This document shows positions 32,912 to 41,525 of a DNA stretch of 64,000 nt, one piece after another. Under the pieces are notes generated by a model. The model worked only from the letters and a program-made list of their open reading frames with translations. It was not told the origin of the DNA and ran no database searches. The stretch's first letter is position 1, and the number at the start of each line of letters is the position of its first letter. A program made the translations under genes and the position numbers. Source of the stretch: Streptomyces sp. CG 926 (GTDB lineage Bacteria; Actinomycetota; Actinomycetes; Streptomycetales; Streptomycetaceae); contig NZ_QGGZ01000003.1 of the NCBI RefSeq assembly GCF_003148825.1, positions 620,001 to 684,000 of the forward strand. Direction: 5' to 3'.

Positions 32912-35148
32912 CCACGGCAGCACCCTCGCTCTTCCCGGTCCCCGAGGCCCGCGCCGGCACCGGCACCGGCCGCGACGCGGTCGACCGCCCCCGCTGGGAA
33001 CTTCCCTCCCTGGCCGGGCTGCTGATCGTCACCGCCGCCCTGCTGCTGTGGGACCTCGGCTCCTCCGGCTATGCCAACTCCTTCTACTCCGCCGCCGTGC
33101 AGGCGGGCAGCGAGAGCTGGAAGGCCTTCTTCTTCGGCTCCTCCGACGCCGGGAACTCCATCACCGTCGACAAGCCTCCGGCGTCCTTGTGGCCGATGAT
33201 GCTGTCCGTCCGGCTCTTCGGGCTCGGGTCGTGGCAGATCCTCGTACCGCAGGCCCTGATGGGCGTCGCGACCACCGGTGTCCTCTACGCGGCCGTGCGC
33301 CGCCAATTCGGTCCCGCGGCCGGTCTGCTGAGCGGCGCCGCCTTCGCGCTGACGCCCGTCGCCGCGCTGATGTTCCGCTTCAACAACCCCGACGCGCTGC
33401 TGACGCTGCTGCTGACGGTCACCGTGTACTGCGTGCTGCGCGCCTTGGACGGGGCCCGCACCAAGTGGCTGGTCTGGGCCGGGGTGGCGGTCGGCTTCGC
33501 CTTCCTCACCAAGACCCTGCAGGCCTTCGTCATCCTGCCGCCTCTGACCCTGCTGTACGCCGTCTGCGCGCCCACCCGGCTGCGCAAGCGGCTCGGCCAG
33601 CTGCTGCTGGCGGGGCTCGCGATGGTGGTGGCCGGCGGCTGGTGGGTCGCGATCGTCGAACTGTGGCCGGCGTCCTCCCGCCCGTACATCGGTGGCTCGC
33701 AGAACAACTCCTTCCTGGAACTGACCCTCGGCTACAACGGCCTGGGCAGGATCAACGGCAACGAGACCGGCAGCGTGGGCGGCGGCGGTGGCGGTCGGGG
33801 CGGCGCCGGTGGTGGCGGAGGCTGGGGTGAGACCGGCATCGACCGGCTCTTCTCGGGCAACATCGGCGGGCAGATCTCCTGGCTGCTGCCGGCCGCCCTG
33901 GTGCTGCTGGTGGCCGGCCTGGTGATCACCTGGCGGGCCCGCCGGGCCACCGACTCGCTGGAGGGCATGGCCCGGGCGGCCTTCCTGGCCTGGGGCGGCT
34001 CGCTGCTGATCACCGCGGTCGTCTTCAGCTACATGCAGGGCATCTTCCACGAGTACTACACCGTGGCGCTGGCGCCGTTCGTGGCCGCGCTGATCGGCAT
34101 GGGCGCCGCCGTGCTGTGGGAGGAGCGGGGCGGCAAGGCCGCCGCGATCACCCTGTCCGGCACGCTGGCCCTGACGGCGGTCTGGTCGTTCGTGCTGCTC
34201 GGCCGGGCCACGGGCTATCTGCCGTGGCTGCGCTGGGCGGTGCTGGTGGGAGGGCTGCTCGCCGCGGCCGCGCTGCCGTTCGCCGCGCGGGCCGGGCGCC
34301 GGGCACTGCAGGTCACGGCGGCGCTGGGCGTGGCGGCGGCGTTGGCCGGACCGTTCGCCTACTGCCTGACCACCGTGAGTACGGCGCACACCGGCTCGAT
34401 CGTGACCGCCGGACCGGCGGTGGCCGGGGGCCGGGGCGGACCCGGCGGAATGATGGGCGGCCCCGGCGGCCCCGGGGAGATGTTCCAGGGCGGCCCGGGT
34501 GCCGCGGGCGGGCAGCGCGACGGTGGCCGGCCGGGCGCCGGTCAGCAGGGCGGCTTCCCGCCGCAGGGCGCGCCGATGCAGGGCCAGGGCGCTCAGGGCG
34601 GTCAGGGCGGTCAGGCGGCCGGTGTGCCGCAGGGCCAAGGCGGGATGCCGCAGGGCCTCGGCGGCCAGGGCGGACGCGGTGGCGAGCGGTTCGGCGGCGG
34701 CCAGGGCGGTCCGGGGGGCCTGCTGAACGGCGCCCGGGTGAGCGCCGAGGCCAAGACGGCCCTGACCACCGACGCCGACGCGTACACGTGGGCGGCGGCC
34801 GCCATCGGCTCCCAGAACGCGGCGAGCTACCAGCTGGCCTCGGGTGTGCCCGTCATGCCGATCGGTGGCTTCAACGGAAGCGACCCCTCGCCGACCCTGG
34901 AGCAGTTCCAGACGTACGTGCGGGACGGGAAGATCCACTGGTTCGTCGGCCAGGGCACGAGCACCGATGCGGCCGGTGCCGCCGAGGGCGGCATGGGCGG
35001 CATGGGCGGTGGCGGTGGCCAGGGCGGCGGTCGCGGCGGACCGGGCGGCGGAACGAGCTCGGACATCGAGACCTGGATCAAGGCCAACTTCAAGGCGACC
35101 ACGGTCGGCGGAGCCACCTTCTACGACCTGACGGCTCCGACGAGCTGA
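32908..35148 (+). CDS. ArnT/PMT-like GT39-type glycosyltransferase with Gly-rich extracytoplasmic insertions
   Basis: 746 residues from ATG 32908. About a dozen membrane helices. The first extracytoplasmic loop carries the expected acidic region (SSGYANSFYSAAVQAGSESW and ITVDKPPASLWP), a hallmark of the ArnT/PMT superfamily. Two unusual low-complexity segments occur: a Gly/Arg stretch at about 290-305 and a long Gly/Gln/Pro-rich region at about 510-610, before a folded-looking C-terminal domain. It would transfer a sugar from a lipid carrier to an envelope acceptor. Partner of the GT2-GtrA protein and probably of the upstream two-component system. Confidence 0.88.
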   Translation: MTTAAPSLFPVPEARAGTGTGRDAVDRPRWELPSLAGLLIVTAALLLWDLGSSGYANSFYSAAVQAGSESWKAFFFGSSDAGNSITVDKPPASLWPMMLSVRLFGLGSWQILVPQALMGVATTGVLYAAVRRQFGPAAGLLSGAAFALTPVAALMFRFNNPDALLTLLLTVTVYCVLRALDGARTKWLVWAGVAVGFAFLTKTLQAFVILPPLTLLYAVCAPTRLRKRLGQLLLAGLAMVVAGGWWVAIVELWPASSRPYIGGSQNNSFLELTLGYNGLGRINGNETGSVGGGGGGRGGAGGGGGWGETGIDRLFSGNIGGQISWLLPAALVLLVAGLVITWRARRATDSLEGMARAAFLAWGGSLLITAVVFSYMQGIFHEYYTVALAPFVAALIGMGAAVLWEERGGKAAAITLSGTLALTAVWSFVLLGRATGYLPWLRWAVLVGGLLAAAALPFAARAGRRALQVTAALGVAAALAGPFAYCLTTVSTAHTGSIVTAGPAVAGGRGGPGGMMGGPGGPGEMFQGGPGAAGGQRDGGRPGAGQQGGFPPQGAPMQGQGAQGGQGGQAAGVPQGQGGMPQGLGGQGGRGGERFGGGQGGPGGLLNGARVSAEAKTALTTDADAYTWAAAAIGSQNAASYQLASGVPVMPIGGFNGSDPSPTLEQFQTYVRDGKIHWFVGQGTSTDAAGAAEGGMGGMGGGGGQGGGRGGPGGGTSSDIETWIKANFKATTVGGATFYDLTAPTS

Positions 35149-35182
35149 CCCGGTCCCACACGATCGGGCACCGCTTCCTCAT

Positions 35183-35232
35183 CCGGCCGGATCGGCGGGA
35201 CACCCCAGGGTGACGTCCCCCGATCCGGCCGG
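35183..35232. terminator. Long hairpin after the ArnT-like gene
   Basis: Arms 35183-35201 and 35215-35232 pair over about 18 bp with one bulge (13 bp perfect: CCGGCCGGATCGG / CCGATCCGGCCGG). Confidence 0.8.
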
Positions 35233-35594
35233 GCCCGCGTGCCCGGCACGCACGTTCGCGGCGTTCGCTGCGCTCTCGGCGGTCGCCGACTCCCAGGCCA
35301 CCGCAGGCCCGCACGCGCGGGCCTTCGACGCCGCCCTCCAACGGCAGCTGGACGCCACCGGCCTGGCGGGCGCCACCGGCCTGGCGGGCGCCACCGGCCT
35401 GGCGGGCGCCACCGGCTTGGTAGGCGCCACCCGCACCGGCGCCCATCCGGCCGTCTCGCAGTTCCTGAACGGCTGCGAGGGGATGGTTCGGCGGGCGCCG
35501 GCGGGCACCTCTGCCTCGCGCTCGACATCCTGATCGCGGGCATCGAGGCCAAGGCTCCGACCGGCCCCTGGGCCGGCCGGAGCGAGGACACGGC
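35233..35594. other. Intergenic stretch with a doubtful repetitive ORF
   Basis: Between the glycosyltransferase terminator and the convergent exporter gene an open frame (35210-35533, +) encodes an Ala-rich peptide whose middle is the GLAGAT repeat and whose C-terminus reads SQFLNGCEGMVRR. No ribosome-binding site is evident and the frame begins inside the hairpin. It could be a degenerate small gene; I would not call it coding without comparative evidence. Confidence 0.3.
35354..35425 (+). repeat. Four 18-bp tandem repeats
   Basis: Unit GCCACCGGCCTGGCGGGC occurs three times exactly (35354, 35372, 35390) and once with two changes (35408). It encodes ATGLAG in the possible plus-strand frame. 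Confidence 0.9.
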
Positions 35595-37229
35595 CTAGGC
35601 CTTGACGGCCGTCTCGGCCGGGGCCGGCTCGTTCGACGCCGCCGGGGTGTGGGCCGCCGGCTTCGACTTCAGGGCGACCTCCTTGATGAACACCACCAGG
35701 ACCAGTCCGAGCAGCGCGAACGGGGCGGCGTAGAGGAAGACGTCGCCGACGCCGTGCCCGTACGCGGACTCGATGACCTCGCGGAACGGCGCGGGCAGCT
35801 TGTCGAGGTCGGGGATCCCGCCCCCGGCGGTGCCGCCGTGGCCGAGGGCCGCGGCCTTCGGGCCGAGGGCCGCGAGGCCGTCCTGGACGTACTGCGTGAC
35901 CCGGTGGGCCATGATCGCGCCCAGCGCGGAGACGCCCATGGCGCCGCCGAGCGAGCGGAAGAAGGTGACGACCGAGCTGGCCGCGCCCAGGTCCTCGGGG
36001 GCCACCTGGTTCTGGGTGGCGAGGACGAGGTTCTGCATCATCATGCCGAGACCGAGGCCGGTCAGCGCCATGTAGATCGCGATGTGCCAGTACGGGGTGT
36101 CGTGGCGCAGGGTGCCCAGCAGACCCAGGCCGGCCGTCAGCAGGACGCCGCCGGAGACGAGCCAGGCCTTCCACTTACCGGTCTTGGTGATCACCTGACC
36201 GGAAACCGTGGAGGAGACGAACAGGCCGCCGATCATCGGAATCGTGAGGATTCCGGACATCGTCGGGGACTCACCGCGGGCCAACTGGAAGAACTGGCTG
36301 AAAAACACGGTCCCCGAGAACATCGCGATGCCCACGAACAGGGAGGCCGCCGAGGCCAGGGTGATGGTCTTGTTGCGGAACAGCCGCAGCGGGATGATCG
36401 GGTCGCTCGCGCGGGACTCGACGAGGACGAACAGCAGGCCGAGCAGCACCGCGCCGCCCGTCATCGCCCAGGTCTGCCAGGAGATCCACGCGTAGGAGTC
36501 ACCGGCCTGCGTGACCCAGATCAGCAGCAGCGAGACGGCGCCGCTGATCAGGAAGGCGCCCAGCCAGTCGACCTTGACGTCGCGGCGTACGACCGGGAGG
36601 TGCAGGGTGCGCTGGAGCACGATCAGCGCGATGATCGCGAACGGCACGCCCACGTAGAAGCACCAGCGCCAGCCCAGCCACTCGGTGTCGGTGATGACAC
36701 CGCCCAGCAGCGGGCCGCCGACGGTGGCGACGGCGAAGACCGCGCCCAGGTAGCCGCTGTACCGCCCGCGCTCGCGCGGGGAGATCATCGCGGCCATCAC
36801 GATCTGCGCCAGGGCGGACAGGCCGCCGACGCCGATGCCCTGGACGACGCGGCAGGCGATCAGGGTGCCGGTGTTCTGGGACAGGCCCGCGACCACGGAG
36901 CCGAGGACGTAGATCACGAGGGATATCTGGACGAGCAGCTTCTTGCTGAAGAGGTCGGACAGCTTGCCCCACAGCGGGGTGGCGGCCGTCATCGACAGCA
37001 GGGCGGCGGTGACCACCCAGGTGTACGAGGCCTGGGTGCCACCGAGGTCGCTGATGATCTGGGGGAGGGCGTTGGAGACGATCGTGGACGACAGGATCGC
37101 CACGAACATGCCGAGCATCAGCCCGGACAGCGCCTTCATGATCTGCGGGTGGGTCATGGTCACGGGATGGGCCGCGGAGGTGGCCGCGGACGTGGGCGGG
37201 TGGTCGGTCGTCGTCTCCGACTGGGCCAT
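35595..37229 (-). CDS. MFS drug exporter, DHA2 (EmrB/QacA) family, 14 TM
   Basis: 544 residues with about 14 hydrophobic segments. Family signatures: motif A-like GKLSDLFSKK, the 14-TM family motif C region (VGGPLLGGVITDTEWLGWRW), and LDxTIVNxALP-type first helix in variant form (LSSTIVSNALPQII). It uses the proton gradient to export lipophilic drugs or metabolites. The MarR gene lies directly upstream on the same strand with a 13-bp gap, the standard regulator-exporter arrangement. Substrate unknown. Confidence 0.93.
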   Translation of the reverse strand: MAQSETTTDHPPTSAATSAAHPVTMTHPQIMKALSGLMLGMFVAILSSTIVSNALPQIISDLGGTQASYTWVVTAALLSMTAATPLWGKLSDLFSKKLLVQISLVIYVLGSVVAGLSQNTGTLIACRVVQGIGVGGLSALAQIVMAAMISPRERGRYSGYLGAVFAVATVGGPLLGGVITDTEWLGWRWCFYVGVPFAIIALIVLQRTLHLPVVRRDVKVDWLGAFLISGAVSLLLIWVTQAGDSYAWISWQTWAMTGGAVLLGLLFVLVESRASDPIIPLRLFRNKTITLASAASLFVGIAMFSGTVFFSQFFQLARGESPTMSGILTIPMIGGLFVSSTVSGQVITKTGKWKAWLVSGGVLLTAGLGLLGTLRHDTPYWHIAIYMALTGLGLGMMMQNLVLATQNQVAPEDLGAASSVVTFFRSLGGAMGVSALGAIMAHRVTQYVQDGLAALGPKAAALGHGGTAGGGIPDLDKLPAPFREVIESAYGHGVGDVFLYAAPFALLGLVLVVFIKEVALKSKPAAHTPAASNEPAPAETAVKA

Positions 37230-37242
37230 GTCTTTCCTTTGT

Positions 37243-37776
37243 CTAGAAGCTCGATCGGAGTCGGGCCAGCAGGGTGTTCAGTACGTCGATGTCCTGGGGG
37301 GACCAGTCGCGGAGGGATCTCTCCAGCGAGGCCGTGTAACGGGCGCCGAGGTCGGCGAGGAGCGCCCGGCCGGCCGGGGTGAGCCGCAGGATCCGGCAGC
37401 GTCCGTCGCCCGGGTCGGTCTCGCGCTCGATCCAGCCGCGGTCGGCGATGTGCGTGACGTGCCGGCTGGTCACCGAGATGTCGACCCCCATGAACTCGGT
37501 CAGCCGGCTCAGCCGCATCTCCCCGTGTCGTTCGAGCAGGGTCAGGACGGCGGCGGCGCCGGGCGGGCAGTCCGGGGGCAGGCTGCGGGCGAGCTCTCGC
37601 TTGACCGCGCCGATTCCGGTGAGCTGTCGGGCCAGCTCCGCGTACGGAGCGGTCGGCGTCAGCTGTGTCGGCCGTGTCGGCTGTGTCGGCTGTGTCGGCA
37701 GGTGGGTCCGCGCGGGCGGCGTCGGCTGCGCGGGCGGGGTGCTCTGCAGGGTCGGAGCTGTCTGCGCGGTCGTCAC
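37243..37776 (-). CDS. MarR-family regulator of the adjacent exporter
   Basis: 177 residues from GTG 37776 (GGGGGA upstream). The first 45 residues are a Thr/Pro/Gln-rich tail with repeated QPTxPTR. The winged HTH follows (MRLSRLTEFMGVDISVTSRH, VTHIADRGWIERETDPGDGR), then the dimerisation helices. Two palindromes just upstream are probable operators, implying autorepression and repression of the exporter relieved by a ligand. Confidence 0.9.
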   Translation of the reverse strand: MTTAQTAPTLQSTPPAQPTPPARTHLPTQPTQPTRPTQLTPTAPYAELARQLTGIGAVKRELARSLPPDCPPGAAAVLTLLERHGEMRLSRLTEFMGVDISVTSRHVTHIADRGWIERETDPGDGRCRILRLTPAGRALLADLGARYTASLERSLRDWSPQDIDVLNTLLARLRSSF

Positions 37777-37792
37777 CGGGTTCCCCCATCTC

Positions 37793-37835
37793 GTTGCTTG
37801 AGGCAACCATAGAAGCGCATGGTTGCTACAGGCAA
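37793..37835. promoter_or_regulatory. Twin palindromes upstream of the MarR gene
   Basis: GTTGC-TTGAG-GCAAC at 37793-37807 and TTGC-TACAG-GCAA at 37823-37835 share the form TTGC-N5-GCAA and are 29 bp apart centre to centre. They lie between the MarR start and the divergent small membrane gene at 37893. Confidence 0.65.
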
Positions 37836-37892
37836 ATGAATCTGGGGGGTGGGGCGGTAAAGGAATCGGAAAACCGGCTAGGGTCCTGCTCC

Positions 37893-38135
37893 ATGGCTGA
37901 CAACCACAACTCACAGGTCCCCGAGGGCAACTATGACCCCGCGGGCAGCACGCAGATGTTCAAGGCTTTCGTCGAGGAGGCCGCGCCGACCCGGCCGGCG
38001 GGTCCCGGAGCCCGTCAGCAGCGCCGTGCGGAGCAGCAGCAGCGGTCCGGGTCCTCGAACCCGGCGCTGAAGGTGGGGCTCGCCCTCGCCCTGGTCCTGG
38101 TGATCGGCGTCGCCGCCTGGATGTTCATGAAGTGA
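37893..38135 (+). CDS. Small tail-anchored membrane protein of unknown function
   Basis: 80 residues from ATG 37893. The first 55 residues are polar (MADNHNSQVPEGNYDPAGST, then an Arg/Gln-rich segment RQQRRAEQQQRSG), followed by a single C-terminal helix (VGLALALVLVIGVAAWMFM) ending in Lys. This is the layout of a tail-anchored protein with a cytoplasmic N-terminus. It is divergent from the MarR gene. I recall similar short proteins in other Streptomyces but no function. Confidence 0.7.
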   Translation: MADNHNSQVPEGNYDPAGSTQMFKAFVEEAAPTRPAGPGARQQRRAEQQQRSGSSNPALKVGLALALVLVIGVAAWMFMK

Positions 38136-38163
38136 CGACTTCCGGGCCGGGCGCACGGGCGTC

Positions 38164-38958
38164 TCAGCTCCAGGTCGCGGTGACCGTCCGGGTGTCCACG
38201 TGCATGCCCAGCGGCACCCGCCAGGACTCCACGCACACCGTGTAGGTCTGCGTCTTCGACGCCCCGCCCGCCAGTGGCACCGGCAGGGGCTGGTTCGTGG
38301 TGATCGTGGCCCAGTCGATGCCGAGGGCTCCGATGATGTGCGTCGCGAAGCTGACCGTGCCCGCGCGGGCCGCGGTGGTTCCGGTGTTGGTGAAGGTCAC
38401 GGTGACCCGCTCGCACCAGCGGTCGGCCGCGGCGAGCCGGACCGGCGTGGAGAGCGCCAGCCGGGCCGGTGTGGACGGCGGGGCCGGCGGTGTCGTGCCG
38501 GGCTTGCCGGGCGGGCTCGTCGGCGTGCCCGGGCCGCCGGGTGAGGTCGGGGTGCCGGGCGCCGACGGCGTGCCGGGTGTGCCGGGGGACGGTGGGGTCC
38601 GGCCCGGCTCCGGCGGGGTGCCGGGGGTGCCCGCGGAGCCGCCGGGGTCGGTGGTCGTGGCTCCGCCCGGGGCGGAGCCACCAGGGGGCCCGGATCCCGC
38701 GGGACCGGTCGACGTATCGGAGGTCGTGACGGACTGCGCGGAGCCGCCCGCCACGTCCGGGCCGCCGAGCCGCTGGAATTCCACCTGACCCCGCGGTGCC
38801 ACGTTCTCCCCCGCACCCCGTTCGGGGCCCGGGGCCGCGGCGCCCACGGCGACATAGCCGTCCCGCGCGGGGCCGCCGCAGCCGGTGAGGCCGGCGGCGG
38901 CCGTGCAGCACAGGGCGAGCAGGGTGGTGGTGGCGGTCGCCCGCGCTCCCTTTCGCAT
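38164..38958 (-). CDS. Lipoprotein with a long Pro/Gly/Thr linker and a C-terminal beta domain
   Basis: 264 residues. A type II signal peptide ends at the lipobox LTGC (Cys27). Residues about 70-165 are a Gly/Pro/Thr/Ser-rich linker with many TPG and SPG steps. The C-terminal about 95 residues form a beta-rich domain with a probable disulfide (WCERVTVTFTNTG...TVCVESWRVP) resembling CARDB/carbohydrate-binding-like folds. Likely an envelope-anchored binding protein. A palindrome TGACGG-T-CCGTCA stands 14 bp upstream of the start. Confidence 0.75.
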   Translation of the reverse strand: MRKGARATATTTLLALCCTAAAGLTGCGGPARDGYVAVGAAAPGPERGAGENVAPRGQVEFQRLGGPDVAGGSAQSVTTSDTSTGPAGSGPPGGSAPGGATTTDPGGSAGTPGTPPEPGRTPPSPGTPGTPSAPGTPTSPGGPGTPTSPPGKPGTTPPAPPSTPARLALSTPVRLAAADRWCERVTVTFTNTGTTAARAGTVSFATHIIGALGIDWATITTNQPLPVPLAGGASKTQTYTVCVESWRVPLGMHVDTRTVTATWS

Positions 38959-38972
38959 CGCGCCAGTGTTCC

Positions 38973-38985
38973 TGACGGTCCGTCA
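38973..38985. promoter_or_regulatory. Perfect 13-bp palindrome upstream of the lipoprotein gene
   Basis: TGACGG-T-CCGTCA has the form of TetR-family operators and lies where it would overlap the promoter of the lipoprotein gene. Confidence 0.45.
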
Positions 38986-39008
38986 ATTGGGAAGCGCGAG
39001 GCGCCGGA

Positions 39009-39860
39009 TCACTCCCCGATGAGGCCTACGCGCAGTTGCGCGAGGGTGCGGGTCAGCAGCCGGGAGACGTGCATCTGGGAGATGCCGACCTCCTCGCCGA
39101 TCTGCGACTGCGTCATGTTCGCGAAGAAGCGCAGCATGATGATCTGCCGTTCCCGGGGCGGGAGTTTGGCGAGCAGCGGCTTCAGGGACTCGCGGTACTC
39201 GACACCCTCCAGCGCGGTGTCCTCGTAGCCGAGGCGGTCCGCGAGGGAGCCCTCGCCGCCCTCGTCCTCGGGAGAGGGCGAGTCGAGCGAGGAGGCGGTG
39301 TAGGCGTTGCCCACGGCGAGGCCGTCGACGACGTCCTCCTCCGAGACCCCGAGCACGGCGGCGAGCTCCGGCACGGTCGGCGAGCGGTCCAGCTTCTGGG
39401 CGAGCTCGTCACTGGCCTTGGTCAATGCCAGGCGCAGTTCCTGGAGCCGGCGCGGGACGCGCACGGACCAGGAGGTGTCCCGAAAGAATCGTTTGATCTC
39501 GCCCACGACGGTCGGCATCGCGAACGTCGGGAACTCGACGCCGCGTTCGCAGTCGAAGCGGTCGATCGCCTTGATCAGGCCGATGGTGCCGACCTGGACG
39601 ATGTCCTCCATCGGCTCGTTGCGGCTGCGGAATCGTGCGGCCGCATAGCGCACCAGAGGCAGGTTCAGCTCGATCAGGGTGTCGCGTACGTACGCCCGTT
39701 CGGGGCTGTCCGCATCCAGGGCGGCAAGTCGCTGGAAGAGGGAGCGGGAGAGGGTCCGGGTGTCGATGGCTTCCGAGCGGTCGGGCGCTACAGGTGCTGT
39801 GGGCGCAGGAGCGCTCTTGACGAGCGTGAGCACCTTGGAGCTGCCCTGGTCTACGGACAT
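39009..39860 (-). CDS. sigN: SigB/SigF-type sigma factor, probably SigN
   Basis: 283 residues with all group-3 regions: region 2 ([42 protein letters not shown]), region 3, and region 4 (LPPRERQIIMLRFFANMTQS with [23 protein letters not shown]). It follows the SigF-type gene on the same strand after a 230-bp gap, which is the sigN-sigF order of S. coelicolor, and this arrangement is the basis for the symbol. Sigma factors of this group serve sporulation and stress and are usually held by anti-sigma kinases; none is encoded nearby. Confidence 0.75.
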   Translation of the reverse strand: MSVDQGSSKVLTLVKSAPAPTAPVAPDRSEAIDTRTLSRSLFQRLAALDADSPERAYVRDTLIELNLPLVRYAAARFRSRNEPMEDIVQVGTIGLIKAIDRFDCERGVEFPTFAMPTVVGEIKRFFRDTSWSVRVPRRLQELRLALTKASDELAQKLDRSPTVPELAAVLGVSEEDVVDGLAVGNAYTASSLDSPSPEDEGGEGSLADRLGYEDTALEGVEYRESLKPLLAKLPPRERQIIMLRFFANMTQSQIGEEVGISQMHVSRLLTRTLAQLRVGLIGE

Positions 39861-40090
39861 GCCACCCCCTTGAGGTCGCGGACGGTCGCGTACTGCGCGC
39901 CCGTCGGAGGAACGCAGCCTCCACCTGAATACCGGAGGCGGGGCTGCGGCAAACGCGGTTCACGCAGAATGTCACATGTCGGCAACGCGCTGTAGCGCCA
40001 TGTCGACATATATCTCCAGCGACAGAGCAGGTCGGAGGGCGATCAGCCCGATCTGTCGGGAAACGTGGGAATGATCTCCACTCGTTCCGG

Positions 40091-41047
40091 TTACGCCTCG
40101 ATCCTGTTTGCGGATCTCAATCGGGCGAAGCTCCGGGCGAGGAGTCGGGAGACGTGCATCTGGGAGACGCCGAGCTCCACGCTGATCTGCGACTGCGTCA
40201 GGTTGTTGTAGTACCGCAGGAGCAGGATCCTTTGCTCACGTTCGGGCAGCTGTACGAGGAGATGGCGGACGAGGTCGCGGTGCTCGACCCCGGCCAGTTC
40301 CGGGTCCTCGTAGCCGAGGCGGTCCAGCAGCCCGGGCATGCCGTCGCCCTCCTGGGCCGCCTCCAGGGAGGTCGCGTGGTAGCTGCGGCCGGCCTCGATG
40401 CAGGACAGCACCTCGTCCTCGGTGATGCGCAGCCGCTCGGCGATCTCGGCGGTGGTCGGGGTGCGGCCGTGGAGGGTCGTGAGGTCCTCGGTGGCGGCGT
40501 TGACCTGGACCCACAGCTCGTGGAGGCGGCGCGGCACGTGGACGGTGCGGACGTTGTCGCGGAAGTACCGCTTGATCTCGCCCACCACCGTCGGCATCGC
40601 GAAGGTCGGGAACTGCACGCCCCGGTCCGGGTCGAACCGGTCGATGGCGTTGATCAGACCGATCGTGCCGACCTGGACCACGTCCTCCATCGGCTCGTTG
40701 CGGCTGCGGAAGCGGGCGGCCGCGTACCGGACGAGCGGGAGGTTGGCCTCGATGAGGGCCCCCCGCACCCGGCTGTGCTCGCAGGTGCCCGGCTCCAGGC
40801 CCTTCAGCTGGCCGAACAGGACCTGGGTGAGGGCTCGGGTGTCCGCGCCCCTGCTCGGGGGTCTCGGCGCGACCGTGGGCTCCGCGGGCGGCTCCTGGTG
40901 GGGCTCCGGGCGGGACTCGGGGCGGGACTCGGGGCGGGGCTCCGGGTGGTGGCCCGGGCGGTGCTCCCGCTGGGGCTCCGGCTGGGGCGGCACCTGGGGG
41001 TCCTGCTGGGGTGGTACTTGAGGCGCAGTACTGGCCGGCACGGTCAC
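40091..41047 (-). CDS. sigF: Sporulation sigma factor SigF
   Basis: 318 residues. A Pro/Gln/Glu/Arg-rich N-terminal tail of about 75 residues contains a repeated [10 protein letters not shown] segment. The core has regions 2 ([39 protein letters not shown]), 3 and 4 ([40 protein letters not shown]) and ends in SANRIEA, close to what I remember of S. coelicolor SigF (SANRIDA). SigF acts late in spore maturation in Streptomyces. The tail expansion looks longer than in S. coelicolor (287 residues). Confidence 0.85.
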   Translation of the reverse strand: MTVPASTAPQVPPQQDPQVPPQPEPQREHRPGHHPEPRPESRPESRPEPHQEPPAEPTVAPRPPSRGADTRALTQVLFGQLKGLEPGTCEHSRVRGALIEANLPLVRYAAARFRSRNEPMEDVVQVGTIGLINAIDRFDPDRGVQFPTFAMPTVVGEIKRYFRDNVRTVHVPRRLHELWVQVNAATEDLTTLHGRTPTTAEIAERLRITEDEVLSCIEAGRSYHATSLEAAQEGDGMPGLLDRLGYEDPELAGVEHRDLVRHLLVQLPEREQRILLLRYYNNLTQSQISVELGVSQMHVSRLLARSFARLRSANRIEA

Positions 41048-41191
41048 GCCACCCCTTCAGTCAACTCTCATCCATCAAAAGCGGTCATAGCATCACAAGA
41101 GATGTGCACTGTGTGCAAGCACCGTATATCGCCGTGTTGACGGCAAGTTGGGCATACTGGGGCAATACGCCCAGTAGTAGGTATACAAAAA

Positions 41192-41217
41192 GCCCCCCAC
41201 CCGTCGGAGTGGGGGGC
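41192..41217 (-). terminator. Rho-independent terminator of the 53-residue gene
   Basis: A 9-bp stem GCCCCCCAC / GTGGGGGGC with an 8-nt loop is followed on the minus strand by TTTTT, 31 bases after the stop of the small gene. Confidence 0.88.
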
Positions 41218-41248
41218 CGGAAGTCCGGGAACCGCTTCAGCGTACGGG

Positions 41249-41410
41249 TCAGCGCACCAGTTCGGTCATGAACTCGCCGATGCCGGAGGCGGCATCCGAT
41301 ATCCCCTGGAAGCCTATTTCCACGATCTCGGCCGCTCTCTTCGGCTGGGTGATGATCACGAAGAGGGCGAACACGGTGAGGGCACCCGTGATGAGCTTCT
41401 TGGTGTCCAC
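41249..41410 (-). CDS. 53-residue single-span membrane peptide
   Basis: GTG 41410 to TGA 41249. The peptide starts with DTKKLITGALTVFALFVIIT, an N-terminal membrane helix after two lysines, and continues with an amphipathic segment (RAAEIVEIGFQGISDAASGI) ending ELVR. The good terminator immediately downstream supports a real monocistronic gene. I recall close relatives at the same place in other Streptomyces; function unknown. Confidence 0.65.
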   Translation of the reverse strand: MDTKKLITGALTVFALFVIITQPKRAAEIVEIGFQGISDAASGIGEFMTELVR

Positions 41411-41498
41411 GTGCGGGCGGCCTCCCCAACCGGTCCGAGCAAGTCGGGTGAGTCTAACCGGTCAAGATTGGACACTCACCTGCCCTTTAAGGACCAAT

Positions 41499-41520
41499 GG
41501 CCCGGTACTCCGGGCCTTTT
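41499..41520 (+). terminator. Small intrinsic terminator-like hairpin
   Basis: GGCCCGG-TACT-CCGGGCC followed by TTTT. It faces plus and marks the left limit of the structured stretch. Confidence 0.6.
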
Positions 41521-41525
41521 GTCGT

